DNA from: Gehongia tenuis
GTDB lineage: Bacteria > Bacillota > Clostridia > Christensenellales > NSJ-53
NCBI RefSeq assembly: GCF_014384795.1
Contig: NZ_JACRSR010000003.1
Span: 166,479-230,478, forward strand
DNA length: 64,000 nucleotides
Direction: 5' to 3'
Part shown: positions 25,873-36,800 of the stretch, piece by piece
How positions within the stretch are numbered: the stretch's first letter is position 1
Layout: each line of letters begins with the position of its first letter
Notes under the pieces: model-generated
What the model saw: the letters and a program-made list of their open reading frames with translations, nothing else
What the model was told of the DNA's origin: nothing
Databases searched by the model: none
Program-made: the position numbers and the translations under genes

Positions 25873-27063
25873 GATTTGGTCGTCCTCTGAAAAAAGGTGC
25901 CGGTTCTCTCCGGATTTGAGCCCGAAGAATCCCGCCGCTAAACCGGCCACCAGAAGAAGGATGAGCGGAATCGTCCAGCTGGCGGTGGCATCGTAGATGG
26001 CGCCGATCAGCATGGGGGAGAAGGCGGCGATGCCGTATCCAATGGACTGGGACATGCCGGAAAGCTCCGCGGCCTGCCGGGGGTTGGCGGCGCGAAGGCC
26101 GATGATGGTCATGGCCAGAGCCATGGTTGCGCCGGCGGCAAGCCCGGAGAACACGGTGCTGGCATAGAGCATGATATCGCCCTGTCCAAACAGGAAACCC
26201 AAAAGCCCCACCACATGGCAGGCATAGGATACGATAACCAGCCCCTTCTGGTTCTTGGCACGGCCGGCCAAAATGGGAATGATGAAGGAGGAGGGCAGAC
26301 TGATATACTGGAAGATAAGTCCGATATAACCGCCTGCCTCTGCACTCATACCCCGGCTCTGTGCGATGGTGGGCAGCCAGGCCACATAGGCGTAAAAGAG
26401 GAAGGACTGGAGGCCCAGCATGAGCGCAATGCTCCAGGAAAGCGGCGATTTGTAAACCGATTTATCCTTGCCCGAGGGATGCCCCGCAGGTCCCGCGGAC
26501 TGACTATTCTTTTTGGTGATCTGGGGAAGCCAAATCACGATGGCTAAAATCGCGAAAATTGCCCAAAAGCAAAGGGAATGGCGCCAGCTGCCCAGGGCCT
26601 CTGCCAAAGGTACGCTGAAACCCGATCCAATGCCGGAGAACACCGCCATGGCTGTGGTATAGATGGCGGTAAGAAGGCCGATCTTGGTGGGGAACTTCCA
26701 TTTGATCATGCCGGGAATGAGCACGTTGCCCACGGCGATGCCGCAGCCCATGATGGCCGTACCGGCGAACAGGCCGACAGCACCTGTGTAGGAGCGAAGA
26801 ATCTCACCGCCCAGAATAAGAAGCATGCCATAGAACATGGTGCGTTCCATTCCAAGACGCTTGCTCATCCGTCCCACAAAAAAGGAGACGACAGCAAAGG
26901 CGACCAGGGGAATGGTGGTGATAAAACCGCTCACTGCGCTGGAGAGATTGAGATCGGCGCCGATATAGCTGACCAGCGAGCCCACCGCAGTGATGGGTGT
27001 ACGTAGGTTTGCGGAAAACAAAATGAGACCGAGGAGAAGCAGCCAATTTTTTTTGTTTTTCAC
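25858..27063 (-). CDS. CynX/NimT-type MFS transporter
   Basis: A 401-residue, 12-helix major facilitator of the cyanate/nitroimidazole transporter-like (CynX/YycB) group. The opening NLRTPITAVGSLVSYIGADL is characteristic of it, and RMSKRLGMERT fits the loop 2-3 motif. Substrates of this group are mostly unknown. GGAAGTGAC precedes the ATG. It is monocistronic, with its own terminators either side. Confidence 0.82.
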   Translation of the reverse strand: MKNKKNWLLLLGLILFSANLRTPITAVGSLVSYIGADLNLSSAVSGFITTIPLVAFAVVSFFVGRMSKRLGMERTMFYGMLLILGGEILRSYTGAVGLFAGTAIMGCGIAVGNVLIPGMIKWKFPTKIGLLTAIYTTAMAVFSGIGSGFSVPLAEALGSWRHSLCFWAIFAILAIVIWLPQITKKNSQSAGPAGHPSGKDKSVYKSPLSWSIALMLGLQSFLFYAYVAWLPTIAQSRGMSAEAGGYIGLIFQYISLPSSFIIPILAGRAKNQKGLVIVSYACHVVGLLGFLFGQGDIMLYASTVFSGLAAGATMALAMTIIGLRAANPRQAAELSGMSQSIGYGIAAFSPMLIGAIYDATASWTIPLILLLVAGLAAGFFGLKSGENRHLFSEDDQIKEAS

Positions 27064-27103
27064 GAGGTCACTTCCTTTACATATGCTTGTCCCAAAAAAG
27101 AGA

Positions 27104-27131
27104 TGAAGAAAAGGCTTCGCAGGGAAGCCTT
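27104..27131 (-). terminator. Terminator of murC
   Basis: AAGGCTTC/GAAGCCTT stem with TTCTTC following on the minus strand, eight bases after the murC stop. Confidence 0.7.
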
Positions 27132-27138
27132 GACTTGG

Positions 27139-28527
27139 CTAAGCGGTGACGGCCGAATGGGATATGGCAATGGCCAGCTTTTCAATGTCGCCGGCGCCCA
27201 AAATCAGCACCATATCGCCTGGCGTGCAGTGATCCGCCAGATGGCAGGAAATGGTGTCAAAACTGTTCAGGAAAATGGCTGACTGTTTTTCATTGAGTCT
27301 TTGTGCCAGCCGTGCGTCGTTGTTTTGACCATCATTCGGCTCCCGCGCCGCATAAATGGGCGCCACGATAACCTCATCGGCGTCGCTGAAGGCGTCAACG
27401 AACAGTTCAAAGAGTTTCGCCGTGCGGGTGTAGGTGTGGGGCTGAAATACGCACCAAAGACGTTTGGGATGAAGCGCCCGGGCGGTAGCCAGCGTCGCTT
27501 TTACTTCGGTGGGATGATGGGCGTAATCGTGATAGACGGATACGCCGGGCATCAGTTCGCCCTCCAGCTCAAAACGGCGGTGGGTGCCGGTGTAGGCCTC
27601 GAGACCCCGCTGAATATCCTCGATGCCAAGCCCCATCTTGAGGGCAACGGCCGAAGCGGCCAGGGCATTGAGTACGTTGTGGCGGCCGGGCACGGCCAGG
27701 GCGATTCTGCCAAGGCATGTGCCTTCAACAAAAAGATCAAAGGAAAAATGACCGCGGTTATCGCAATCGAGGTTTTTGGCCTGCACATCATCGCCGCCTT
27801 CCACCCCAAAGGTTTCCTGGGCCGACGGCGCGCTTTTGAGCACCTCCAGGGTGTTGGCGTCATCGGCCAGGCCAATGGCAAGGCCGTCCTCGGGCAGAAG
27901 AGCCAGATAGCGCTCAAAGGAGCGCTTGATGTGGTCCATATTTTTGAAGTGGTCCAAATGATCGAGATCCACATTGAGCACCACGGCAATGGTGGGATGG
28001 AACTGCAGAAAGCTGTCCACATATTCGCAGGCCTCAAAGATGAAGATTTCACCGTTGCCAGCCTTGGTGTTTCCTCCGATGAGATCGAGCTCCCCGCCGA
28101 TATGGATGGTGGGGTGGAGGTTTGCAAGCTCCAGGATGCAGGCCGTCATGGAGGTGGCCGTGGTCTTGCCGTGAGTTCCCGCAATGCCGATGCGAACGGG
28201 GTACTGCTTCATAATCTCGCCCAGCAGAGCGGCGCGTTCCATCTCGGGAATACCCAGCTCCCCGGCCCTTTTTCGTTCCGGATTGTCGGGCTTGACCGCT
28301 GCCGTGTACACCAAAAGATCGGCATCGTTGACCAGCTGGGGCTCGTGGCCTTGCTGAATCACGGCGCCAAGATCCTCCAGCCTTTCCGTGAGATTGGTGC
28401 GGTTGATATCCGAGCCGGTCACTTTATAGCCGCGGTGCAGCAGAATCTCCGCCAAACCGCTCATGCTGATGCCGCCAATACCCACAAAATGAACTCGGCG
28501 GCCCTTGTAATCCTCAAGATTGATCAT
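27139..28527 (-). CDS. murC: UDP-N-acetylmuramate--L-alanine ligase
   Basis: This cytoplasmic enzyme adds L-alanine to UDP-MurNAc, the first peptide step of peptidoglycan synthesis. The 462 residues show the Mur ligase order: N-terminal Rossmann domain with HFVGIGGISMSGLAEIL, the ATP loop GIAGTHGKTTATSM near 115, the central EACEYVDSFL metal/substrate region, and a C-terminal domain with DYAHHPTEVKATL and VFQPHTYTRT. The ATG follows a TTG that could also be read as a start; GGAAGG lies upstream. It is transcribed away from purR and not clustered with other mur genes here. Confidence 0.96.
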   Translation of the reverse strand: MINLEDYKGRRVHFVGIGGISMSGLAEILLHRGYKVTGSDINRTNLTERLEDLGAVIQQGHEPQLVNDADLLVYTAAVKPDNPERKRAGELGIPEMERAALLGEIMKQYPVRIGIAGTHGKTTATSMTACILELANLHPTIHIGGELDLIGGNTKAGNGEIFIFEACEYVDSFLQFHPTIAVVLNVDLDHLDHFKNMDHIKRSFERYLALLPEDGLAIGLADDANTLEVLKSAPSAQETFGVEGGDDVQAKNLDCDNRGHFSFDLFVEGTCLGRIALAVPGRHNVLNALAASAVALKMGLGIEDIQRGLEAYTGTHRRFELEGELMPGVSVYHDYAHHPTEVKATLATARALHPKRLWCVFQPHTYTRTAKLFELFVDAFSDADEVIVAPIYAAREPNDGQNNDARLAQRLNEKQSAIFLNSFDTISCHLADHCTPGDMVLILGAGDIEKLAIAISHSAVTA

Positions 28528-28605
28528 CAAGAAACCTTCCTTCCCATTGTCTCAATATGTTATTATACGCGCAGACAGGAAAATTTACAATTTTTTTTGT
28601 AGACA

Positions 28606-28634
28606 TTGGCTTTTTAGGAAAGATGAATTATAAT
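28606..28634 (+). promoter_or_regulatory. Promoter of purR
   Basis: TTGGCT and TATAAT with 17-base spacing, about 38 bases before the purR start. An ACATTCGG sequence between promoter and gene is reminiscent of half a PurBox but is too weak to call. Confidence 0.6.
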
Positions 28635-28671
28635 AGAAAAAAGGAAAAGAACATTCGGAAAAGGAGTTGCC

Positions 28672-29490
28672 ATGGAAAGGGTCAAACGTAACGAGCGGAT
28701 CGGTGTGATCATGCAGACGCTGTCCAGAAAACCCAGCCAGGTTGTCCCCTTGTCCTATTTTTGTGAACTTTTTGGGGTCGCCAAATCCTCGGTGAGTGAG
28801 GATATCGATCTTGCCCAGGCCACCTTCGAGCGCTACGGCCTTGGGGAGATATCCACGGTGGCCGGAGCGGCGGGAGGCGTATTCTACCGCCCCAAGCCCA
28901 AAAAGGAAGCGGTGGAGGATTACCTTGCCGGACTATGCCGAAGGATCAATGAGCCCTCCCGCATTCTTCCCGGCGGTCTGCTCTATATGATGGATTTTTT
29001 GTTCAACCCTGTGGATACCCAGACCATGGGCGAGATCATTGCCGCCGGATACGCCCATGTGGAGCCGGGCGCCGTGGTGACCATGGAGACCAAGGGCATT
29101 CCGGTTGCCATGATGACGGCAAGGTTCCTCAATGTCCCCCTTATCATCTGCCGCCGTGACAACAAGATCACGGAAGGCGCCGTTTTGACCATCAACTATG
29201 TGTCCGGCTCCAGTGACCGGACCATCCGTACGATGTCGCTGGCAAAACGCCTGGTGAGCGGTGTGGACAAAGCCCTTATCGTGGACGACTTTATGCGGGG
29301 CGGCGGCACGGCCAAGGGTATGCATGAGCTGATGGCGGAATGCGGCATTGAAGTGGTGGGCACAGCGGTCATCATTGAAACGGAGGAGCCGGCTCAAAAG
29401 CTGGTTACCGGCTGCCGGGCACTGCTCAAGCTTAAAAGCGTGGACGAGGAGCACAGCGCTGTACATATCATACCAGCTTGGAACATTTAG
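28672..29490 (+). CDS. purR: Pur operon repressor PurR
   Basis: This is the 272-residue Bacillus-type purine repressor. An N-terminal winged helix (residues 1-75; PSQVVPLSYFCELFGVAKSS) is fused to a phosphoribosyltransferase-fold effector domain with the PRPP loop ALIVDDFMRGGGTAKGM near 205. In this family PRPP binding releases the repressor from PurBoxes ahead of purine genes. The adenine/guanine signal is read through PRPP level, which ties it to the prs-type genes and pur cluster in this window. It heads the conserved purR-spoVG-glmU-prs segment, here without yabJ. Confidence 0.95.
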   Translation: MERVKRNERIGVIMQTLSRKPSQVVPLSYFCELFGVAKSSVSEDIDLAQATFERYGLGEISTVAGAAGGVFYRPKPKKEAVEDYLAGLCRRINEPSRILPGGLLYMMDFLFNPVDTQTMGEIIAAGYAHVEPGAVVTMETKGIPVAMMTARFLNVPLIICRRDNKITEGAVLTINYVSGSSDRTIRTMSLAKRLVSGVDKALIVDDFMRGGGTAKGMHELMAECGIEVVGTAVIIETEEPAQKLVTGCRALLKLKSVDEEHSAVHIIPAWNI

Positions 29491-29496
29491 AAATAG

Positions 29497-29520
29497 GCCG
29501 CGGATTTTCCGCGGCTTCAT
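29497..29520 (+). terminator. Terminator after purR
   Basis: GCCGCGG/CCGCGGC stem with a four-base loop, followed by TTCATTTAT. Confidence 0.7.
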
Positions 29521-29607
29521 TTATACCATTGACTCTTTTTGAACGCTTTTTAGAGGTGAAAGGGATTAAATTTTGCAGAAAAATGTCAAGAAAAAATTTT
29601 CTTACCA

Positions 29608-29635
29608 GCAGGAATTGAATTCCCAAATGAAGAAT
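29608..29635 (+). promoter_or_regulatory. Sigma-H-type promoter of spoVG
   Basis: GCAGGAATT and GAAGAAT with 12 bases between match the sigma-H consensus RnAGGAwww-N12-RnnGAAT exactly. spoVG of Bacillus subtilis is a classic sigma-H target, so the regulation appears conserved. Confidence 0.75.
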
Positions 29636-29666
29636 AGAATCGTAAACGTTTAAGGGAGGGTTGATC

Positions 29667-29939
29667 ATGATCATTACAGATATCCGCGTAACTCCAGTCA
29701 AAAGCGATGGAAAATTGCGGGCATTTGTTGCCGTGACCCTGGACGATGAAATTGCCGTCCATGGGATACGGATCGTGGAGGGCCAAAATGGTCTGATTAT
29801 CGTTATGCCCTGCCGCAAAACACCGGATGGGGAGTATAAAGATATCGTCCATCCCATTAACACGGCAGCCCGGACAAAACTGCAGGACAGAATTTTAAGC
29901 GTTTACCATGAAATGGTGGACCCAGTCAATCCGGATTAG
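29667..29939 (+). CDS. spoVG: Septation/sporulation regulator SpoVG
   Basis: A 90-residue RNA/DNA-binding regulator that affects asymmetric septation and many post-transcriptional targets in Firmicutes. Family hallmarks are the opening MIITDIRVTPV, then VTLDDEIAVHGIRIVEG and the GLIIVMPCRKTPDGEYKD strand pair. GGGAGGG precedes the ATG; a TTG two codons earlier would overlap the ribosome site. It has a sigma-H-type promoter and a terminator, so it is probably expressed apart from purR and glmU at the onset of sporulation. Confidence 0.95.
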   Translation: MIITDIRVTPVKSDGKLRAFVAVTLDDEIAVHGIRIVEGQNGLIIVMPCRKTPDGEYKDIVHPINTAARTKLQDRILSVYHEMVDPVNPD

Positions 29940-29980
29940 ACGGTTAACGTTTTCTGAGGAAAAGAGGAAACGATGCCTGG

Positions 29981-30004
29981 ACGGCCTTCGGGCCGTCTTT
30001 TTTT
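29981..30004 (+). terminator. Terminator after spoVG
   Basis: ACGGCC-TTCG-GGCCGT tetraloop hairpin followed by seven T. Confidence 0.9.
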
Positions 30005-30123
30005 GTGCCGGCTCCAGGGCTGCTTGACAGGCCGGGTGGCATCGCCTACAATTTGAGTGTATGACTTAATTTATGCGCTTTTGTCCGGTCTAGGCATCAA
30101 CATCGAATGGAGAGGATAGATTC

Positions 30124-31500
30124 ATGGATACCAGCGTTGTGATTTTGGCAGCGGGCGAAGGCACCCGCATGAAGAGCGCCCTGCACAAGGTGCTGCATCC
30201 CCTGGTGGGTAGGCCCATGATTCAGTGGGTGATGGAGGCGACCCGGGGGGTCAGCGATAAGCCCGTTGTGGTGGTGGGACACAAGAAGGAATCGGTGATG
30301 GATGCGGCAAAGGGCGCGCTGTTTGCACTCCAGGAGCCTCTTCTGGGAACGGGACACGCCATGATGGCCGCCATGCCGAAACTGGCCGATAAAAAAGGCT
30401 ATGTACTGGCCGCCGCTGGGGATATGCCTCTCATTCGAGCCGAAACCTATGAAAAAATGGTGGACCTTGCCAAGGCGAAGAACGCATCCTGTGTGGTGAT
30501 GACCACTCTTTTGGAGAACCCTGCCGGCTACGGAAGAATCGTGCGGGATGGCGAGGGCCGGATTACCCGGATCGTCGAAGACCGCGATGCCAATGAAGTC
30601 CAAAAGCAAATCTGTGAGATCAACAGTGCGGTTTACTGTTTTCATATTGAAAGCCTATTGGAGAAACTTCCTAAACTTACGAATGACAATGCACAAAATC
30701 AATATTATCTCACCGACGTGATTCAGATGATGGCTGAAGGCGGTGAACGGGTGGAGGCCCTGGTGGTGGACAGTGATGAATGCCAGGGAATCAATGACCG
30801 CGTCCAATTGGCCGCGGCTGAGGCCGTTCTGCGCCGCCGCATCAACGAAAGACTCATGCGTGAAGGCGTGACCATAATGAATCCTGAGAACACCTACATC
30901 GGGCCGGAAGTCGTTGTCGGCCGGGATACGGTGATCTATCCCGGCAATCATCTCGAGGGCAGAACCCGCATAGGGGCGAATTGCATTCTTTACCCCGGAA
31001 GCCGTATTCTTAGTAGCGAGGTGGGCGATGGCTGCACCGTGCAAAGTGCCGTAATGGAGGGCGCATCGGTGGCTGAAAATACTACGGTGGGTCCCTTCGC
31101 TTATCTTAGGCCCAACAGCTTCGTGGGCAAGGGATGCCGGATCGGGGATTTTGTTGAGCTTAAAAACGCCAGGATTGGAGACGGCTCCAAAGTATCCCAT
31201 CTCACTTACATCGGTGACGGTGTGGTGGGAGAGCGGGTAAACGTGGGCTGCGGCGTGGTGTTCTCCAATTATGACGGCAAGAAAAAATACGTCTCCACCG
31301 TGGGCGACGACGTTTTTATCGGCTGCAATGTCAATTTGGTGGCTCCCGTGCAGGTGGGCGACGGCGCCTACATCGCTGCCGGTTCCACCGTGACCACCGA
31401 TGCTCCGGGCGGAGCCCTTTACATCGCCAGATCCCGGCCTACCATCAAAGAGGGCTGGGTGGATAAATACAAACAGAAGGACCAGAAGGAGGAAGTATGA
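30124..31500 (+). CDS. glmU: Bifunctional N-acetylglucosamine-1-phosphate uridyltransferase / glucosamine-1-phosphate acetyltransferase
   Basis: GlmU makes UDP-GlcNAc for peptidoglycan and other glycans. The N-terminal nucleotidyltransferase domain has [20 protein letters not shown] from residue 9, and later AAAGDMPL with the metal-binding aspartate. The C-terminal left-handed beta-helix starts near 250, with repeats such as [18 protein letters not shown], and the acetyltransferase region contains [20 protein letters not shown]. At 458 residues it is full length. The stop overlaps the prs start by four bases, giving translational coupling as in other Firmicutes. Confidence 0.97.
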   Translation: MDTSVVILAAGEGTRMKSALHKVLHPLVGRPMIQWVMEATRGVSDKPVVVVGHKKESVMDAAKGALFALQEPLLGTGHAMMAAMPKLADKKGYVLAAAGDMPLIRAETYEKMVDLAKAKNASCVVMTTLLENPAGYGRIVRDGEGRITRIVEDRDANEVQKQICEINSAVYCFHIESLLEKLPKLTNDNAQNQYYLTDVIQMMAEGGERVEALVVDSDECQGINDRVQLAAAEAVLRRRINERLMREGVTIMNPENTYIGPEVVVGRDTVIYPGNHLEGRTRIGANCILYPGSRILSSEVGDGCTVQSAVMEGASVAENTTVGPFAYLRPNSFVGKGCRIGDFVELKNARIGDGSKVSHLTYIGDGVVGERVNVGCGVVFSNYDGKKKYVSTVGDDVFIGCNVNLVAPVQVGDGAYIAAGSTVTTDAPGGALYIARSRPTIKEGWVDKYKQKDQKEEV

Positions 31501-32453
31501 GAGAGCACATTGGAAACATCAAGATTTTCAGCGGCAACTCCAATCCCGCACTGGCTCGGCAGGTAGCGGACATTCTGGGCGTACCCATGGGACACAGCGT
31601 GGTGACCTGTTTTAGTGATGGGGAGATCAGCGTAAACATTCGGGAGACGGTTCGCGGCTGCGACGTGTTCGTGGTGCAGTCCACCAATACGCCGGTGAAC
31701 GATCACCTGATGGAACTGCTCATCATGATCGATGCGATGAAGCGGGCTTCCGCGGGCCGCATCACGGCGGTTATTCCTTATTACGGCTATGCCAGGCAGG
31801 ACCGCAAAGCGGCGCCCCGAGATCCCATCACGGCGAAACTGGTGGCCGATCTGCTGCAGGCCGCCGGCGCCGACCGTGTGCTGACAGTGGATTTGCACGC
31901 TGCCCAGATCCAGGGATTCTTCAACATTCCGGTGGACCATTTGCGGGGCGTTCCCGTATTGGCCGCCCATTATAAGGAGCGGAACTTTGCTGGTGACGAT
32001 CTTGTGGTCGTCTCTCCGGATCTTGGCAGCGTGACCAGGGCCAGGGATTTTGCGGGCCGTCTCAATGCGGCGCCCCTTGCTATCATCGATAAGCGCCGGC
32101 CCCGTGCCAATCAGGCGGAGGTTATGAACATCATCGGAGAGATTAAGGGCAAGCGTTGCATCCTTCTCGACGACATGATCGATACCGCGGGCACCATCGT
32201 CAAGGGCGCCGAGGCGCTGAAGAAAAATGGTGCCACCGAGGTTTACGCCTGCTGCACCCATCCGGTGCTGTCCGGCCCCGCCATCGAACGCATTGAGAAC
32301 AGCTGCATCAAGGAACTGGTGGTTACCGACACCATCGTTCTTCCGCCGGAGAAAAAGCTCGACAAGATCAAGGTCCTTTCCATCGCGCCCGTACTGGCCA
32401 CGGCCATCCAGCGCATCTATAAGGATCTGCCGGTGAGCACGTTGTACGCGTAA
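31497..32453 (+). CDS. prs: Ribose-phosphate pyrophosphokinase
   Basis: This 318-residue enzyme makes PRPP from ribose-5-phosphate and ATP. It has the canonical flexible loop [17 protein letters not shown], the metal-binding [17 protein letters not shown], and the PRPP loop [11 protein letters not shown] near 222. It is coupled to glmU by the ATGA overlap. As the standard enzyme it contrasts with the divergent paralogue at 24780-25772. Its product is both purine precursor and the effector of PurR encoded just upstream. Confidence 0.97.
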   Translation: MREHIGNIKIFSGNSNPALARQVADILGVPMGHSVVTCFSDGEISVNIRETVRGCDVFVVQSTNTPVNDHLMELLIMIDAMKRASAGRITAVIPYYGYARQDRKAAPRDPITAKLVADLLQAAGADRVLTVDLHAAQIQGFFNIPVDHLRGVPVLAAHYKERNFAGDDLVVVSPDLGSVTRARDFAGRLNAAPLAIIDKRRPRANQAEVMNIIGEIKGKRCILLDDMIDTAGTIVKGAEALKKNGATEVYACCTHPVLSGPAIERIENSCIKELVVTDTIVLPPEKKLDKIKVLSIAPVLATAIQRIYKDLPVSTLYA

Positions 32454-32462
32454 GGGATATTT

Positions 32463-33173
32463 ATGAAAGCACTTTGGTTTGATTTGGATGGAACGCTGCT
32501 GCCAGTGGACCTGGACTTCTTCATGGAGCACTACCTGCATGACATCAGCGCCTATGCCAAGGATCTGGTGGATCCAAAGGCCGCTCCTGAGATGATCATG
32601 AGGTCCACCTATGCCATGATTGGCAATATGGACCCTGCCGTAACCAATGAGGCGGCTTTTGCTGCGGATTTTGAGAAGCGCAGCGGCTGTGCCTGGACCC
32701 GGCTGAAACCGCTTTTTGATGTCTATTATCGGGACGAGTTCCCCAAACTGGGCACGCGGATCGAGATGGACGGCTGGGCAGAGAGAATTGTGGCGGCGGC
32801 CAAGGCCAAGGGATACAAGCTGGTGGTGGCGACCAATCCCCTGTTTCCGCGGGATGCCATCGAGGCGCGGCTCCACTGGGTGGGACTTGATCCCGCCGAC
32901 TTCCTTCTGGTGACGACCTATGAGGTCATGCACTTTTGTAAGCCCCATTTGGCCTACTATGAGGAGATTGCCAGCATGACGGGGCTTTGCCCGGCTGATT
33001 GCATGATGATTGGCAACGACAATCGTGAGGACATGGTGGCCTCCAAGCTGGGCATGAAGACCTACTTTGTGACCAATAACGCGATCACCCATGGCGAGCC
33101 CATCCGGGCGGACCATGAAGGCAGCCGCGAAGAGCTGGTCGCTTTTATTGAAGCACTGCCGATGGCGGATTGA
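32463..33173 (+). CDS. HAD family hydrolase
   Basis: A 236-residue haloacid dehalogenase-type phosphatase. Motif I is FDLDGTLLPVD at residues 6-16, motif II is VVATNPLFPRDA near 122, and the terminal metal motif is MIGNDNREDM near 182. The helical cap between 20 and 90 fits subclass I. The physiological substrate is unknown. It starts nine bases after prs and precedes pth, so it is probably part of the glmU-mfd transcription unit. This position is occupied by ctc (ribosomal L25-like) in Bacillus, which is absent here. Confidence 0.85.
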   Translation: MKALWFDLDGTLLPVDLDFFMEHYLHDISAYAKDLVDPKAAPEMIMRSTYAMIGNMDPAVTNEAAFAADFEKRSGCAWTRLKPLFDVYYRDEFPKLGTRIEMDGWAERIVAAAKAKGYKLVVATNPLFPRDAIEARLHWVGLDPADFLLVTTYEVMHFCKPHLAYYEEIASMTGLCPADCMMIGNDNREDMVASKLGMKTYFVTNNAITHGEPIRADHEGSREELVAFIEALPMAD

Positions 33174-33252
33174 TTCGCCCGGCTGTGGGAATATTGGATA
33201 ACAGTATGCCGGGGGGCGAGAGCCTCCCGGCCATAACTGGTTTGGAGGAGAC

Positions 33253-33876
33253 ATGAAAATCATCGTTGGTCTGGGCAACCCTGGGGAGAAATATGCGAGA
33301 ACCCGTCACAATGTGGGTTTTGATGTGGTGGAAATTTTAAGCGAGCGAAACCGCATCCCTCTTGGCCGCGTCCGCCTGAAGTGCCTTTTGGGCGAGGGGA
33401 GGCTGGGCGCGGAACGGGTGGTGCTGGCCCAGCCCCAGACCTTTATGAACCTCTCCGGTGAAGCGGTGGTGCAGCTGGTGAACTGGTACAAGATGGAGCC
33501 GCAGGATGTGCTTGTCATCTATGACGATGTGGATCTGCCCCTCGGCCATGTGCGCATTCGAAAAAACGGCAGTGCAGGCACCCACAACGGTATGAAGTCT
33601 GTGATCGGATTGTGGGGGGAGGATGGGTTCCCCAGAATTCGCGTGGGCGTGGGGGGGAAGCCCCAGGGCTGGGATTTGGCAGATTATGTCTTGTCCCACT
33701 ATCCCAAGGAGGAACAGGAAACCATCTCCGAGGCGTATACAAACGCGGCCAGGGCTGCGGAAGTGTTCGTGACCCGGGGCATCGAGGATGCCATGCGGGA
33801 ATACAATACCAGAAAGCCCCCGAAGCCCCAAAAGGAGGCTTTGGATAAGCCAATGAATGGAGAGGTGAACGGGTGA
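33253..33876 (+). CDS. pth: Peptidyl-tRNA hydrolase
   Basis: Pth recycles peptidyl-tRNAs released from stalled ribosomes. The N-terminus has GLGNPGEKYARTRHNVGF with the catalytic His at residue 19, then FMNLSGEAV and YDDVDLPLGHVRIRKNGSAG (catalytic Asp, tRNA-binding residues). The 207 residues include a C-terminal basic extension (NTRKPPKPQKEALDKPMNG) longer than usual. GGAGGAGAC precedes the ATG. Its stop overlaps the mfd start by four bases, as in the Bacillus spoVC-mfd arrangement. Confidence 0.96.
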   Translation: MKIIVGLGNPGEKYARTRHNVGFDVVEILSERNRIPLGRVRLKCLLGEGRLGAERVVLAQPQTFMNLSGEAVVQLVNWYKMEPQDVLVIYDDVDLPLGHVRIRKNGSAGTHNGMKSVIGLWGEDGFPRIRVGVGGKPQGWDLADYVLSHYPKEEQETISEAYTNAARAAEVFVTRGIEDAMREYNTRKPPKPQKEALDKPMNGEVNG

Positions 33877-36800
33877 GGGACTGGCTGCTTAAACCGGTGA
33901 TGGCGGTGCCGGAAACGGCGGAACTGAAGGATGCCAGGGGAGAGATATGGATCAGCGGAATGGCCGATGGGCAAAAGGTCCAGCTGACGGCGGGACTTTG
34001 CGCTTTTCCGGCTCTTTTTGTGACGGCTGACGATGGCAGGGCCCGCCACCTGGCGGAGGATTTCCGGTTCTATTTGGGGGAGGATGCGGCCTTTTATTTT
34101 GACTCCCGGGAGATCACCGGCTTTCAGGTGGAGGCTGCCAGTCGCAGCCGCACTCTGTCCCGCCTCGAGGTGCTCAGCCGTCTTGTGGATGGCTCGGCCA
34201 AGGTGATCGTGGCGCCGCTTGAAGCGGTCATGCTGGCGCTCACTCCGCAGGAAATTTTTGCGGGGAGCTGCAAAACCCTAAAACCCGGCGATGAGCTGGA
34301 TCCTTACGGCCTTATCGGTCAGTTGATGGCCATGGGCTATGAACGGGTGGATATGGTGGAGGGTCCAGGCCAGGTGGCCATGCGGGGCGGTATAATGGAT
34401 GTCTACTCCATCCGCTGTGACAATCCCGTCCGGATGGAATTCTTCGGGGATGAGATCGATTCCATTCGAAGTTTCAATGCGGAGACCCAGCGCTCCATCG
34501 AGAGTGTGAAGGAAGCCGTCCTTTGGCCTGCCGGTGAAGTCGTGGTGACGGAGGAAAGCCGGACGCTTGCCATCAAGGGTCTCAGGGATGAACAAAAGAA
34601 GCTGCGCCGCCGCTATGCGGATCCAAAGATCGTGGAGCGTATGGAGGAACGGCTTTCCATCGGCATTGCCGATCTTGAAAGAACCGGGCGTTTCGAGGGA
34701 ATGGACAACTTCTTGCCATATTTCTACCCCAGAAGCGCCACATTGCTGGATTATATTCAAAACGGTCGGGTCTATCTGGATGAGCCCTCCCGCATCCGGC
34801 AGCGGGCGTCGGATCTCAACGCCACTCTGGCGGAGACCTTCAAGTACGATTTGGAATCGGGCCGTTACCTGCCGGATCAAATCCACTGCCGGGTTCCCTT
34901 TGAGACGCTTTTGGCCCAGCTCATGCAAAATGGTTATGTGGCCTATGCCCAGATCCTTTCCCGGGTGGAGGGATTTCAGCCCTCTGAGCTCTGCAAGGTG
35001 GAGGGGCGTTCGCCGCTGTCCTTCCTCGGGCATATGGATCAACTGGGCGATGAAATCGCTGCAAAGGTGAAGGATGGATGGCGGGTGGTGCTGGCCGCGG
35101 GCAGCAGTGACCGAGCCCGAGGCCTTGTACAGGAACTTCAGCGGCGGGATATCTCCGCCCATCTCGTTAAGGCAAAGGAAAAACTCCTTTCCGGCGACGT
35201 GGTGGTGGATCCCGGCAGCCTTTCTGCGGGCTACGTATGGCCGGAGGGGAAGCTGGCGGTGCTTTCCGAGCTGGATATCTATGGCAACAAGAAGGCCAGC
35301 CGCCGGCGCACGGTGAAGAAGGGCAGCCCCGCGGGTGCAAAGATCACAGCCTACACCGATCTCGAGGTCGGGGAGGCAGTGGTGCATGAGGCCCATGGCA
35401 TCGGCGTCTATGAAGGCATCCAGCGCATCCTCTCCGACGGCAAATACAAGGACTGCCTGGTCATTCGCTATCAGGGCGGCAAGCTTAATGTGCCCACCGA
35501 ACAGATGGACCGGGTACAAAAGTACATCGGGTCCGAGGAGGGGCTTCCCCGGCTCAACAAGCTTGGGGGCGCTGACTGGAGCCGCACCAAGAAAAAGGTG
35601 GAAGCTTCCATTGAGGAGATGACCGAGCAGCTGGTCGCCCTTTACGCCACCCGGCAGGCTGGTTATGGGCACGCCTATGCTCCGGATACGCCCTGGCAGC
35701 GTCAGTTCGAGGAGAACTTTCCCTATCAGGAGACACCGGACCAGATCACCTGTCTTGCGGAGATCAAGGCGGACATGGAACAGGGAAAAGTGATGGACCG
35801 GCTTCTGTGCGGGGACGTGGGTTACGGCAAGACGGAGGTGGCCCTGCGGGCGGCCATGAAGGCGGTGATGGACGGCAAGCAGGTGGCGTTCCTGGCGCCC
35901 ACCACCATTTTGGCGCACCAGCACTACAACACCATGTGCCAGCGTTTTGCAAACTTTGCCGTCAAGGTGGCGGAGCTGTCCCGGTTTTTAACCGCTGCGG
36001 AACAGAGGAAGACGCTGAAACGGCTTGCGGAAGGCAATGTGGACATCATCGTGGGGACTCACCGGCTTCTGGGAAAGGACGTAAAGTTCAAGGATCTTGG
36101 ACTGTTGATTGTGGACGAGGAGCAGAGATTTGGCGTTGCCCACAAGGAGCGGATTAAAATGCTGCGTAAAAACGTGGATGTTTTGACGCTTACGGCCACC
36201 CCCATTCCCCGGACCCTTCATATGTCCATGGTGGGCATTCGGGATATCTCTGTACTGGAGACGCCTCCGGAAGAACGTTATCCCGTGCAGACTTATGTTA
36301 TGGAATACGATGCTGGCGTGGTGCGGGAGGCCATCATGCGGGAGATCGGGCGGGGTGGTCAGGTATATTTTATATACAACCGTGTGGAGTCCATGCCAAC
36401 GATGTTTAAGCGCTTACAGGAACTCGTTCCTGAAGCCCGCATCCTCATGGCCCATGGCCAGATGCCGGAAAAAGCACTGGAGAAGGTGACCATGGATTTC
36501 ATGGAGCATGAGGGGGATATCCTGTTATGCACCACCATCATCGAAACGGGTATGGACATCCCCAATGTCAACACCCTCATCGTTTCTGACGCGGACCGCT
36601 TTGGTCTTTCCCAGCTCTATCAGCTTCGGGGCCGCGTGGGACGGTCCAACCGCCAAGCCTATGCCTATCTAACCTACCGTCGGGACAAGGTTTTAAGCGA
36701 GGTGGCACAAAAGCGGCTGGTGGCGATTCGAGAATTCACCGAGTTTGGCAGTGGCTTTCGGGTGGCCCTTCGGGATCTTCAAATCCGTGGCGCAGGCAAC

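Noticed and set aside
31419..33278. Long minus-strand frame of about 620 codons
   Set aside because: It spans glmU end, prs and the HAD gene antisense to well-supported genes; no promoter or ribosome site.
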